DNA of 64,000 bases from NCBI GenBank assembly GCA_036852015.1, contig JAANDG010000523.1:40918-104917 (forward strand), written 5' to 3'. This document shows, piece by piece, positions 44,501 to 56,449 of the stretch. A model generated the notes under the pieces. It saw only the letters and a list, made by a program, of their open reading frames with translations. It did no database searches and was not told where the DNA came from. Both the position numbers and the translations under genes were made by a program. Each line of letters opens with the position of its first letter. Position 1 is the stretch's first letter. The DNA is from Pelodera strongyloides (taxonomy: Eukaryota; Nematoda; Chromadorea; Rhabditida; Rhabditidae).

Positions 44501-45728
44501 CGCAATAACTGTCTGTGCGAGTTAACAGTAGGTAAAGCTTGAATCACTCGTTTGCGTACCAATAAGCCAGCATGATTGTCATCTTGACAATGTGACAATT
44601 ATCTTGACAAGGTGACAAAGTAATTGCACTGAGTTTCCAGAAGCAAGACGTATCGCAAATCAACAACAACGACAACGGAAAGCACAAGCAAGGTATTGAA
44701 AGTTGAAATTGATGCACTGAGTGCTTTCCTAGACTTAATCCGACAGAACCCTATTCCGTGAAATGAAGGTTCTAGATGGATGCTGAACTTCAGCTTATCA
44801 TGGTTTAGAACAGATACCAAATATTGGCATACTTGTTTACTGTATTTCCTTTCAGGAGAGCCGCCTCTCTGATAAAGCAAAGACAATGGCTTGCACATAG
44901 GAATAGACAGCCCCCGCAGACTCCACAACCTACAACCCCGCCCACGCTCCCACCATTCACATTCCCGCACCCACCTACACCCACGCCTTTCCCAAAGGTA
45001 TTCGTTGTAAAACATTGATTGCGCGAGGCGAAAATCGGGTGAGCGTGTTTCTCGCCGCTCACCACGCTCAGCCTTTCGCTAGTTTTACACCAGAATTTCG
45101 CCAGTATCCTTAAATCGGAGTCTGACTTTGCTACCTTTCTAATTGATGCGCGAATTTTTCAGCTACCAAACAACGCGAATCAGATACTTCAGGATCGCTT
45201 CAAAGCATTCGCACAACCAAATAAAGTATTCAGGGTGAGAATCTTTACGGGTTTCTACTTCGGGTTTTCGGCTAAAATTTCGGGTTTTCCTAATTAAGCC
45301 ATTTTTACTATTATTAAGTTTCAAGTTCAACACTTTTTTTTTCCAAAAATTATCTTGTTTCGTTGTTTTTAAGAGAAAACACATTATTTGAACACTTTGT
45401 CCCACTAATATACAATGACGACCTCTATGCGCACAATGGCGAAGAAATTTGCATAGTAGATATGCATTTGTCATCATAGGCTTCCACGAGCGGATGTTAC
45501 ATCGCTTAAAAAACAACAAAATTGTTTATGACTATATTCAGATGCTGGAGGAAGTCTCAACCTACTCAGATGTCCATCAACAAGCGGACCAGGACTTCGG
45601 AAGTGTACAAAAGCTGATGAAATCTTTCTTTAGTGCTATGGCCAATACGAATGACCAACAGGCTGCGGTTAGTAGGAGAATTGCATTTTTTTATCGGATA
45701 AAAAGATGTATAGATAGTAGGCAGGTAA

Positions 45729-45775
<47 letters not shown>

Positions 45776-48700
45776 GAGACGGAGAGAGAGAGGGAGAGGA
45801 ATATACCAAAATAGATAGAGAGAGGAAGGGAGAGAGACAGATAGAAAGAGAGAGATGGAAAGAGGGAAAGGCGAGAGAGAAAAAATGAGAGACACTGAGA
45901 GAGATAGAGAGAGATAAAGAGAGAATGAGAGGGGAGATGAAGACCATATCCATATTGTATTTTAATTACTTTTCAGAATATCCACCTCGAACCAGTGTAC
46001 GATGGAACAGAAATGGGTGCCAATAGGCCGCTGACAAACGAACTTTTTGAGAGCGACATGGTACTGACTGTGGAGCAATTGAAAGGGTACGATGGTTTGA
46101 TATTCTTTGGCAAGTTACGGTAATTAGCAGTGTGTGTTACTAAAAATGGTCATCTCAAGTTTTCCCTTTTAACCAATTTATTATCATTAAAGATCTCATT
46201 ATTTTTGAAGATCACATAGGCTTTTTATCAAAGCGTTATAACAGCCGGTTTTTGAAAGTGATGCTGCACTTTTAATGTCGTATACAAATGATCATAATTA
46301 GGCTATAAACCGCGCAGTATTGTCACAACTATTTGCAACCACTACATGGAAATTCAAGACCGAGGAGGTACATACGTTACAAAAACCGGTTGCTGTACAG
46401 CTTTAAATATATTTGGATACTTTAGAGTTGTGCTGGCAGCCGCCGAGCAGGGTCATCCCGGGGGTCGTAAGAAGAGAAAAGTTATCACTGGAGGAGTGTA
46501 TAGGTGGCCGAAGAATAAACCGATCCCATATAGATTCAAGGGCGGAGATGGTACGTTTCTGTAACATAAGTTGATTAGGTCTGTTGGTTTATTCTAAAAC
46601 TGTTTCAAACTGATTGCGAAACGAACGCTGGACAACTTATTTACCGTAATTTGTGTGTTTATGTGCCATTCTGTGCATTTGCGGCGCACAATGACACACA
46701 TGGGAATGCAGGTGGTGTGCAAGATACGTTTCAAAAACCGCCGTTATATCACTTTATTAGTAGCTTTATCAGTAATCCAGTGAAACCACAAATAACTTCA
46801 GAAAAGTGGAAACAGCTGATCCGAGACGGTCTTGGCATTTGGCAGAAGGAAACTTGTGTACGCTACCAGGAGACGGAGAGTGGAGTTGGCGACCATATCG
46901 TCTACTTTAGAGGATCCGGGTGCGCTTCCAATGCAATAGTTCTTCAGATTGACGATAATACGGAGTGATCGTATCACTTATAAAGGGCCCTACTACAGGA
47001 AATCCCCAGTTTCCACTATATACCTATAGTACTAGTTGCATTACAGTAACCCTTTGTAGTACTACTAGGTTTAATCAATAAGCCCTGGACTGGCTAGTAT
47101 TCTTAGAATTGCTGACAGTGAAGACTGATGAGAGCCTCCATTGACATACGCTAATGAAGTATCTTACGACAAAAGGAAATGTTTTCCCTAATTTCACATT
47201 TGTTACTGAAGCATTTTTTTGCATTATATATTTACCTACCTTTCTTTTCACTAGTTTTCTTGATTTGATGTCCCTTTCATAATGTATTTTTTTTTAAATA
47301 ATATTTTCTTCAATTAGGTGCTACTCGTCTGTGGGGCGCACTGGTGGATCTCAGATGATATCGATCGGATACGGGTGTGAAGATGTGAGTACAGATAATC
47401 AATATTAATACAATACAGTATATTTCGTGAAATTAAGCGGGAATTCAAATCTCGTTGAAAGCTAAATTATCCGTCACACCAACGAGTCACCAATGGTTTC
47501 ACCCAGTCGTTCTGATAATCAAGCTCTACTAAAAATACTGAATATTGCTCAATATAATATTGACCTTTTATTTAACTACTCTTTTTGTATTTAAAGCGGT
47601 ACAAAAGCCGGTTTGAGCAATGTATATTGAAAACTGTTTTCCCATGCATTATATGCAAATGAGTATGATTAAAATAAAATAAAAATGGACCCAAATTTGA
47701 GCTCACTTGGCATAAATACATATGATATAGGAAGGCACTCGTCCAACATAAGTTTCAAAAACCGGCTGTCACACCGCTTAATATTCTTTCAGGTTGGCAT
47801 CGTGAGCCACGAGACAGGACATTCGCTCGGTTTTTGGCATGAACAAAGTCGACCAGACAGAGATGATTACATTTCATTGAAGTTTGTACTTAAAAATTTC
47901 ATTAAAGCGAAATACTTTCCGGTTTTTGAAACGCATCGTGGACAAAATAATTGTTGCCTAACTTGCTGTACCTGATCCGGGAAATTAGCTCGATTTTTTG
48001 TTCTAATTTATTGTCATTTGCATAGGCTGCATAAGAATGCCGGTGTACTCGATGTGTTTCAAAATCCGACCGATATTTCGCTTTCATGTTGAAAAATAAT
48101 ATTGAAACATTAATATTTCAAATACTTCCGAGAATTTTGCTTTGTAGTGCGCATTATCAATATCAACATCGCGATAAAAATCATGCATTAGGTACGTACC
48201 GACCCATTTGTTGTTTTATTGCATTATCAATATCAATATTTCAATAATAACTTCACTTATATTTTGATTTCAGCAAGGATAAGATCATTCGCGGTACGCA
48301 AGGAAACTTTGTGAAAAGAACAACGTCAGAGATTGAAGATATGGGACTACCGTATGACTTGGGATCTGTCATGCACTACGGATCTACAGTAAGTTCTATT
48401 CTCTTATATAAAATTGGTCTACTGTATGATTCGGGCGGACATACACCTTTCCAAACAATCTGGACCACACACGACGAAAATCTGGATCACCCACGATGTT
48501 TCATAACTCTACAAGGATATCCACACCATAAGTCTCTAAGATTGCAAAGAAAATCATACCGATTGGCCATAGACTAGTCTACTTTAAATGATCGATTTAG
48601 CAGGTTCCGTTTCTAAACCATTAGTTAAATAGTGTTCTCTATTTTCTCCTGGTATTGTCTATCCTCCGGCAGTTTATCTACATATTTTATCCAGCTATCT

Positions 48701-51700
48701 GCCTATAATTTGTATCATCTTTTTTGCTATCTATCTCCCGGCGCTCCCTGTCCCGGGAATAGATATCGGCCGGTTGCGGGGGCACACAGACAGCGTGTTC
48801 GCATGGCCTCGCGGTTAGCGGGCGCGACACGTGAGATCATGCCGCACGTTTTAACTGCCGGGTTCGATTCCCGCCCGTGTCAACATGGTTGAAGTGCAAA
48901 ATTGGTGCAAAAGCGTCGTGGGTGGTCCAGGGTGTGTGTAAAGGTGTATGAGTACTTTTGCAAAAGACGCACGCGTCTAAAAATCAACACAGCGCTTTTT
49001 CACACGCCCGTGCTAGCCATTTTTTCTTTGTTGAGCTAGTGAGGCTTAGGCCACGCCCCCTGCCACTAGAAAAATGCTAGAATGATTCTAGTTTATGTCA
49101 AGATTAAGTTAGTATGATTATTATTTTTCTTATTATTTTTTGAAATTTACATTAATTATTTATTAGTGAGAGGATAAAAAAACTATCAAATCAAATCAAA
49201 TTAAATATAAACATAATATCAGTGAAGCAAATTTATATGGATATCGTGAAATATCAAACAATCTCTAAAACTATCCCCCTACGTCGAATTCCCCCTACGT
49301 ACAGTCAGAATTAGGTGTAACTGAAGGTTTTCGGATATTTGTTATGGGAGAACGTGCTTGTTAAAAACAATAACAACTTTTCAATGATATTCATTAATCT
49401 TATAACATAAACGACGTAAAGAAAAATAATTGAAGCGATATAACGGCCGGTTTTTGAAAAGTATTATCGACAAATGCGTTCCCATATGTTGTATGCACAC
49501 AATTACTTGCATGCACTACATGGAAATTCAACGTCCAAAATACGTTTCAAAAACCGGCTGTTATACCCCTTTCAAAAACTTTTCTAGGCTTTCACGACCG
49601 ACTGGGACGATCATACAATCGTGACGAATGATAAAAACTATCAGAGGACAATTGGGCAGAGGAAAGGACCCTCATTCATCGATGTCAAACAAGTCAACAG
49701 ATTGTATTGTAATGGTAAGCAAATACATAGTTTGTGTGCTCAACTTTCTGTTGTACTCTCGTGGAAACTGTATGGAAAGGGAGGCCCAACATACCGAGGG
49801 ATTTTTGTGCGCGGAACATGTGCGGCTAACCCTCGGCGCTCGCTCTTCACACCCAGGCTTTGGCTAGTAAATAAAGTTCCAAACAATGGAGTACTTTATA
49901 CCTTTCCAGAAGTCTGTCCCGTGGATGTTGGTTGCAAAAATGGTGGATACCCCGATCCAAATAACTGTTCGCGGTGGGTTATAATTTTTCAATTGCTGAT
50001 CCACCAGCATAACATACGATGTCTAGGAAAGAGCACTCGTAGTCTATAGTAGGGAAAAGAGACGAGCAACATTTCCTGAAAAGAGACATCGTATGACATT
50101 GTATTACACGTCATGACATAATATGGCGCAGTATGACACCGTACATACGATGTGACACTGTATGACACCGTACATACGATATGACACTGTATGACACCGT
50201 ATGACATGGTATGAATTTTATCCATATCCTTTCAGTAATAAATTTATCTTTAGTTGTCGATGCCCACCAGGTTTGGGAGGAATCACATGCGACAAGGTGC
50301 AAGAAAGTGAGTACTGTAGACCTTGCTTCTGAATAATACAACGCTAGGGACTTAGGGACTAGGCAGTCTGTGGCTGGGTTTAAGACTGCGAATTCTAGGT
50401 GGAAACATAGGATACTTCCCTGCATAGTTCTTAGATCTGCCCAGCAGTGATCACATCAATACTAAACTATAAACATGTTGATCTGTAGCTAGGGACCAGC
50501 TAGCGCGCGGAAAAAGGCTGCGTCCTTCAATAAAAAAAATCAATTTTAACTTTTAACCCTATGTGTAGCTCCGGTAATCCGCCGTGGCTTTGTCCAGCGA
50601 TGATCTATCCTACATGAACATTTCGCTGATTCTATGTATTACTAGATTTTTTGACATGGTCGATTCAGTCGTGTTACTGGTTTCCCGCGATTCATGCCTA
50701 GAATCGAGAAATCCAATAATTTTGGGGGTGGTCGTATACTTTTGGACAGCACTTTTTATACATATCATTCATTTTGCAGGCAACGGTGTCTGTGGTGGTG
50801 AACTGCAGGCAACAGTCGTTTGGCAGGAACTACCATTCAGAGGGAAGGGAAAGTGCTATTGGAGGATTACGGTACTTCTTGGCGGGACCATTTTCTATAA
50901 GAATACAGTAATGGTGACAGAGTTTTGATGCGTCCTAGTTCTATGAAAGGGCGATCTTCATCTTCATTGGGTGTTCATTTAGCCAAGTACACATATTCGA
51001 ATTTCCGCCAAAGAAAACAACAAATGTGTCGCACTAAGGAAGACTAGATTTTGTAGAATGCACCACTGATATCGATGTTTTTTATTTCCGCCATTTAGGC
51101 GCCAAACGCCCGGATCCGGTACATTCTCTCAAAGGTGGAGTATAGATGTGAAGAGGTGTGCAAAGGTTTTGTTGAAATTAAAGCCAACTCGGACTTCCAA
51201 CAGACGGGATACAGAAAGTGGTGGGTTCTGTGTTTCCTATGTTATGCACAAGCACCGTATCGTTGGTTTGTATAGTGTTTTATAATTACAATCCGGAGTT
51301 GTAAGTCGGAGCGCATTCCAGGAAATAGAACTAATCTCTTTGTACACCAGTGGCCGTATGCACGAACACTGGGAGTATGCTTCCAGTCTCCCATGATAGG
51401 TTAGAGAAAGAGCGGGATCACCCTAATCAGCGACCCGTAGAGAAAAATTCAGCCAACCGGGATGACTCCCAGTGATCGTGCATACTGCATACGGTCACAG
51501 GCGTCCATGTAGTTTTTTGTTTTTATTACCGTTATTGTACGTACAACATACATAACATACACACTGGGACACAGTGGGGAGGTCGCTGGCAACAACGCCA
51601 CTAACAGCAATACGTGTTTCAAAGCTTATGACTTGTTCCGCAGCGGTCCTGAGCATTGGCGACGAGTTCCAGATGACAGATTGCTCGACGTCCGCGGGTT

Positions 51701-52958
51701 AGGGCCGGGAGAGATCGCCCACTTACCTTATAGCCTCTTTTACAGTGAATGTGCATTCAAAAAGTATTTAAAACTTTTGCAAGGAAAGCTAATTGCAGTT
51801 GTGACGAGGGCGACGTTGAATTAACGTCGGAACAAGCAGAAATGTTGATCCTTCACGATTCAACGATTCTCGATTACGAGACGAAGTTTAGCTTGAGATA
51901 CATTATGGGTAGGTTTTTTTGTTTGTTATTATTGTTATAGTCTATTTATTTCATATTCGGATTGTTATACTTCACATTCTCCTCATACATCATGTCTTAG
52001 TTTGCATGACTTCAAATTTGATTATTGGTTGATTGAGTCAATCTCACCGACTTCTTACCTACTATATAAAATATAACGACCGGTTTTTGTAACGCATGGT
52101 GGATAACTGCACTCCCATATGCGCTATGAAAATGAATATAATTAGGCAAAAAATCTGTATCGCTCAGTGCACTACATGGTAATACAGAGCCCCATATAAG
52201 TTACAAAAACAGTATCTTATACCGCTTTAATAATTTAACAATTGAACAAAATGGTTAAACAATTAATAATTCAGACTCGGGAGCCCCAGTACCCAAACCA
52301 CCTCCCCCAGTTTGGGTCCCTGGTAGTGAGAATAGAAACTTCCGAGGATCTGGATCCATTGGACCTATTGAGAAGTTCATCCTGCAAGCCATTCCGAAGG
52401 TATTTTTATTTAATTACAACTTTATCCACATAGCGTGCTCCGTTATTCAAGTGTCGTTCGATATGTTCAAGGCTTATGACTTGTTCCGCAAAGGTACTGT
52501 ACTGTACGGTAGGCAACTGTGGATGTCCGCGGATGTTCAGGGATGTCCAGGGATGTCGTAGGATGTCCTGGTTGTTCGAATGTACAGAGTACAGAGGGTG
52601 TCTCAGGATAGTCTTCTCCAATAAGCCGTACAGTAGGTGACGACTTCCAGATGACAAATGGTCGCAGTCTTCTGGCTAGGGCCAGCGGCCATGTTTACCA
52701 CTCAATCCCTCATGGGGAATTACCCGTATTTTTCCCTTCATGTCCCACATTAGAATGCCATTCTTTCCCCAGGGAATATTTCCCCGAGGGAATCGGAGTG
52801 GTGAATATGGCCTCAGCAGTGAAAAGACTACTAATAACTGCATACTGACGACTGTTGTTCAGGTCCGCGATGCCAATCGTCCATTGGAGTCTATCGTCAG
52901 TATCCTCACAGAATACACGGTGGGAAGTCTGCTCGGTGTCAGCACGAAGAAAAAGTGA
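38538..52958 (+). CDS. Secreted astacin metalloprotease (NAS type) with EGF and CUB domains
   Basis: About 900 residues. Exons: 38538-38588 (signal peptide [17 protein letters not shown]), 39395-39490, 39801-39902, 40560-40637, 40999-41157, 41856-41984, 42435-42512, 43328-43442, 44641-44692, 44856-44997, 45163-45234, 45480-45667, 45977-46086, 46425-46550, 46781-46919, 47318-47384, 47793-about 47886, 48274-48388, 49588-49714, 49910-49973, 50254-50306, 50780-50871, 51099-51217, 51784-51908, 52275-52399, 52863-52958. Order: a Gly/Pro-rich then Arg/Gln-rich N-terminal region; a propeptide with LFESDMVLT (aspartate-switch-like); catalytic domain with [12 protein letters not shown] and Met-turn SVMHYGS; EGF-like CKNGGYPD to [12 protein letters not shown] starting CGGELQA; a Pro-rich tail ending STKKK. 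All zinc-binding and catalytic residues are present, so it should be active. Junctions 45234/45480 and about 47886/48274 do not keep phase and may hide another donor or a small exon. Confidence 0.9.
38664..38847. repeat. MITE family 1, copy E
   Basis: Near-perfect ends TTAAAGCGAAATACCGGC and CCGGTAGTTCGCTTTAA. The cleanest member for defining the family. Lies in the first astacin intron. Confidence 0.88.
39255..39380. repeat. GACTTGTTCCGCA-type dispersed repeat, copy 1
   Basis: CTCAAAGCTTGTGCCTAG then TTCCGCA, followed by GGCGGCGAGTTCCAGATTGC and a GGTCTGGCTAAGG segment. Collinear with 51620-51740 and 52468-52700. Confidence 0.5.
41395..41456 (+). repeat. Truncated tRNA-like sequence
   Basis: GTGGTGATAGTGTAGTGGTTA (acceptor plus D-arm-like) runs almost directly into GGTTCGGTTCCCAC (T-arm-like). 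The anticodon arm is missing. Lies in an astacin intron. Confidence 0.4.
42588..43090. repeat. GC-rich foldback element enclosing a tRNA-Leu-like sequence
   Basis: Blocks of GGTGCGGAAA, TTTCCGCACC and GCGCGCCGCA occur in both orientations on either side of 42754-42833. Around 42917-42990 they form a long hairpin of roughly 30 bp per arm. Much higher GC than the surrounding intron. Lies in the astacin intron 42513-43327. Confidence 0.75.
42754..42833 (-). repeat. tRNA-Leu-like sequence (probably pseudogene)
   Basis: The minus strand reads GGCCGAGTGGTCTAAGGCGC, the classic D-arm of eukaryotic tRNA-Leu, then a type-II-length middle, then GGGTTCGAATCC. The T stem and acceptor stem are poorly paired, so function is doubtful. 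Confidence 0.5.
45733..45936. repeat. AG-rich microsatellite
   Basis: Pure AG repeat 45736-45771, then about 160 bp of decayed purine repeats. Lies in the astacin intron 45668-45976. Confidence 0.9.
46230..46406. repeat. MITE family 1, copy G
   Basis: Ends AAAGCGTTATAACAGCCGG and CGGTTGCTGTACAGCTTT. Ends 18 bp before an astacin exon. Confidence 0.7.
46595..46756. repeat. MITE family 1, copy H (degenerate)
   Basis: The right arm GTTTCAAAAACCGCCGTTAT is clear. The left arm survives only as TAAAACTGTTTCAAACTG. Ends 24 bp before the astacin exon at 46781. Confidence 0.5.
47591..47780. repeat. MITE family 1, copy I
   Basis: Ends TTAAAGCGGTACAAAAGCCG and CGGCTGTCACACCGCTTAA. Ends 12 bp before the exon carrying the zinc-binding motif. 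Confidence 0.75.
47902..48084. repeat. MITE family 1, copy F
   Basis: Ends TTAAAGCGAAATACTTTCCG and GACCGATATTTCGCTTT. Begins immediately downstream of the zinc-binding exon, where the intron boundary cannot be placed. Confidence 0.8.
48800..48888 (+). repeat. tRNA-like sequence, SINE-like head
   Basis: GGCCTCGCGGTTAGCGGGC (D-arm-like) and CCGGGTTCGATTCCCGC (well-paired T arm) lie about 33 nt apart. The following 130 bp include GTGCAAAATTGGTGCAAAAG and may be the element body. Lies in the astacin intron 48389-49587. Confidence 0.45.
49432..49573. repeat. MITE family 1, copy J
   Basis: Ends GAAGCGATATAACGGCCGG and CCGGCTGTTATACCCCTTT. Lies 14 bp before an astacin exon. Confidence 0.75.
50097..50218. 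repeat. TATGACACCGTA short tandem repeats
   Basis: Degenerate TATGACA(C/T)(C/T)GTA units of about 11-12 bp and doublets of them fill most of the intron between the two EGF exons (49974-50253). Confidence 0.8.
51346..51505. repeat. Inverted-repeat element family 2, copy 2
   Basis: Starts TACACCAGTGGCCGTATGC, with CACTGGGAGTATGC following. Ends with CCCAGTGATCGTGCAT and GCATACGGTCACAGG. Lies in an astacin intron. Confidence 0.7.
51620..51740. repeat. GACTTGTTCCGCA-type dispersed repeat, copy 2
   Basis: GCTTATGACTTGTTCCGCAG, then GGCGACGAGTTCCAGATGAC, then GGTTAGGGCCGGGAGAG. It lies in the same intron as family-2 copy 2. Confidence 0.55.
52068..52230. repeat. MITE family 1, copy K
   Basis: Left inner arm ATAACGACCGGTTTTTGTAA, right arm GTTACAAAAACAGTATC then TTATACCGCTTTAA. 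Confidence 0.7.
52468..52700. repeat. GACTTGTTCCGCA-type dispersed repeat, copy 3
   Basis: GGCTTATGACTTGTTCCGCA is followed, after an internal run of GGATGTCC-type short repeats (52520-52570), by GTGACGACTTCCAGATGAC and GGCTAGGGCCAGCGG. Confidence 0.5.
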
Positions 52959-53001
52959 AGGATGTAGTAGACTCCAGCTTTTGTTTTGTATTTGGGGAGG
53001 T

Positions 53002-53050
53002 TAAAGCGGTATGGCACGTTGTTTTGAAAAATATTATGGATAACTCCCAG
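53002..53050. repeat. MITE family 1, half copy L
   Basis: TTAAAGCGGTATGGCACGT is followed by GTTTTGAAAAATATTATGG. No right end is present. Confidence 0.55.
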
Positions 53051-54009
53051 GCACGTCCTCATTCCTGTGAAATGCCTAGCTGGGCACAGTTCTGCTGTAT
53101 ATAAATTGAATAATCGTTTATTGCGATTTCTCTTCAGGGAAGGTTATTGACTACTGTATGTACATAAGGTTTTTTCAACCCCTATAGAACAAGTATAGAA
53201 CTTTGGATAAAGCAGAAAAGAGCACAGAATTCCTCTGGGTTTTGTACAAAATGTCAGCATTTTTTCTGTTTATATGTATAAGGTCCTTGTTGAAGATCGA
53301 CTCATATTTATTCATGTCTGTACAATATTTGGTTGTTCATTGTTTCTTGATAAAATGTATTCATAAATAGTTGTGTTTATGTGCTCTGGTCTGTGACTGC
53401 GTGTGCGTGTATTATTTTATATCTTATTTTTCCAAGAAACTATCTTCCAACACAGTATTTTATCTTTTTTTCAGATAGGTGTTTTCACATTGTTCTCAGA
53501 GGTAATGCGGCCCGTCGAAAGGAATTTTGAAAATGTTGAATGTTAAAAATTGGCCAAGCTAAAGTGAGATTCAAATATCTGTTTGTCATATCCTGCATGC
53601 TAGAGTGTAGAGAGCAGGCTTGTTGCTAAAGCATTAGAAGAACCTTTCTCTATATAATTTTCATCTCTCACTATCTCTGATCTAGACCCCCTATCTCTCA
53701 TCCCCTCTCTTTCTCATCCCATCTCTCTCATCCCTCCATCTCAATCTCTCACTTTCTCTTTGTTTCAGTTTCCCGGGTAGGCTAGCTAGGTTCCCCTCGA
53801 GGTAGCTTTTACCTCACTCCAGCCTTTTATACTTTTATCTCTTCTTCTCTGTATATGAGACTGGTTCAGAAAGAGAGGGCAAAAGAGAGATAAAAAGTGA
53901 GAGTGAGAGAAGGGGAGAGACGAGGGATAGAGGGAGAGAGAGGGGAAGATAAAGAGATAACTGGAAATGGTAAGGTATCAGAGGGATTGAGGAGAACTCT
54001 CAGGGAGAC

Positions 54010-54017
<8 letters not shown>

Positions 54018-54055
<38 letters not shown>

Positions 54056-54057
54056 GG
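54018..54057. repeat. AG microsatellite
   Basis: A nearly pure AG run within a wider purine-rich stretch (53870-54110). Confidence 0.9.
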
Positions 54058-55647
54058 GGGAGATAGTGGCAGACATAGAGAGAGGAGAATGGAGAGATGG
54101 AGGAAAAGTGAGACTGAACCACTAAACAGATTATGGATCGCAAAGGTCTGGTCTCCTTTGAGCCTGCATGCCTGCAGCTGCCAGACATCCTATCCTATAA
54201 TAGATGCAGTATCGTGCCCGGGTGCCCGCCATTTGTGTTATTTTACATATTGTGCCTATTGTTGTATCGGACTATGTAACTGTTTTTATTTTATGTTATT
54301 TTTTTTTACATAGACCGTAAAACCTTGAGAAAGAAGAAAATTTCTATCCTTGGAAAATGCAGTTTATTGTCGTATATTGAAAATGCATTTAGTACAATAA
54401 TAAAGATGATCGCCATCGATAATTTACCACCGGAATCTGACCTATTTCTGAATTTAACAAATTGTGCTCATTAATCATTCAATGGTCCTTACAAACCCTT
54501 GCACTTCTTACCGCAATGCACTTTTCAAGGGTGCGCCGAAGAAAGTTCATTGTATTTGATTTATCTTTACGTATGAATTCTTTTTGGATTTTCCACTATG
54601 ATTTGAAGTAATGACAGGCTGCCGATGAGTCAGAAGTTAGTGAAACTAATTCTTTTAAATTAGTTATCGATGCACATCAACTACCGATCAATATCAATCA
54701 TTACCGAACAACAAACAAAGTAAATTTACTAGTACTTTACATAAATGCATAGATAATCAAGGCAATAAGGAAGTATTCAAGCATTCTATTGACCACGGAA
54801 GCTGCGGCTAAAACATATTTTATGTATTTATTTTCTATTAATTAATCAATGATGTTGGAGCTCCAGACTAGACCCGTAACTTTGACATTCTCAAACTTTT
54901 CCATTAGTTTTCTTGAGAGAAAGTGGCGCGCATTCTGGTTTGTCTGCCATATCATGTTAGTACATAGTAAACGTAAAGAGATAATATTCTATAGCACAGT
55001 TCCACAGTGATTATGGTATTTGAACGTGTGTATCAAGTTTGAATTTTATGCTTTTTTTTTATTAATGGCTCTTTCATTTAATAATAACACCGCGCACCTC
55101 TCGGCGCCTTGGCCAGATATTCGCCAGGTTAGCGCGAGTTCACTGAGAAAAAACAGGTATAAAACCTGTTGTCTTCATTAGGATTACGAACTCTATACAC
55201 CTTTGAAATATCTATTTGATCCCTTTACATGGAACGTGCATCAAATCAGAATAACATTGTTATAAGGTTTTTGTATTATTTTTTTATTCACCCAAACCCG
55301 AAGTTGAAATGTCGTTGACCTGTCAATAATAAAACATGTCTTATCTTTATTGACAGAACGTCGGAAGTACGAAGAGCTCGGCACGTGCCTACACTTTCTG
55401 ACTAATATTTTTAGTTTTCTTTTCTTTTACAACAGTGTGGAACGTGGTTTTTAACTTGTCTGGCCAAATATGCAAATACTGTACTAATTGCAATAATGTA
55501 AATTCCAAACACGTACCATTCGCTTAACATTTCCGTCGAAAAGGTTCAATAACTGATTGAAGTATTATCTTCCGCAATCTTTTCGAGACAATTTTCGAGT
55601 AGCTGGTTGGCGCTCGGCAAACTAATCGGCTTGTGAGATGGGTTCTT

Positions 55648-55920
55648 CCCTGTATCTCTCTCTCTCTCTTACCGTCTAATCTCTCTCTCTTCTCTTTCTT
55701 TGTATCTCTCTCTAACTTTTTTTCAGTAGCTTCCCTATCGTATATTCTTGCAGTCCTTCACCCACCTCAATGTTTGCTTCATTTACTCTCTCACTTTCAC
55801 CTCTCATATCTAGAGTCTCTTTCTTTCTCTCTCTGTCTTTCTCTGTCTGTGTGTTTCTCTGTCTTTCTCCCATCGGTTTTCACCTATCTCTCTCTCTCAC
55901 TTCTCTCTCTATCACTAATT
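55648..55920. repeat. CT-rich microsatellite tract
   Basis: Repeated CTCTCT and TTTCTCTGTCT runs. The long open frame across it is low-complexity. Confidence 0.85.
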
Positions 55921-56259
55921 ATCTTAATCAGTGAATGACTCCCTTTCTCCTCCCTTTCTCATCATAAAACGCATTATCGTATTTCTTCTTGAGAACCTTT
56001 ATGTTTTCTCCCATAAAGGTTCCATCCCCCCATAAAGTATTGCGAAGCACTGGTCAACACCATATCTGTCGTCTACAGTCACCGGGTTTTTTTCCAGCAA
56101 AGGGAACGCTTTTAGGATTTTCATTATGTGATTACCTCGCTTTATGATTCCCTTTCTCTGATTCTCTCTGACTCTCCATCGGGCTCTCTCTATCCGCATA
56201 ACTCGAGGTAAACTCTGCAACCTCGAATGAAATGAATGAAAGGCTAATCAACGTAAGAC

Positions 56260-56449
56260 TTAAAGCGGTATGGCACGTGATTGGTTAAATGTGTGCTTAA
56301 CCACTGCATTCTCAGTTATTATAAGCAAATTGAGTTTCAATGGATTTCGGAAATAACGCAAAATGGCAGGGAATTTTGCATACAATACATGAAAATACAA
56401 TGTATGTGTCAAGCATACGTTTCGCAAACTACGTGCCACGCCGCTTTAA
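56260..56449. repeat. MITE family 1, copy M
   Basis: Nearly perfect inverted ends TTAAAGCGGTATGGCACGT and ACGTGCCACGCCGCTTTAA. With copies B and L this forms the GGCACGT subfamily. Confidence 0.85.

Noticed and set aside
55633..55938. 101-residue open frame near 55.7 kb
   Set aside because: Ser/Leu-rich translation of a CT microsatellite; no splice context or protein-like composition.
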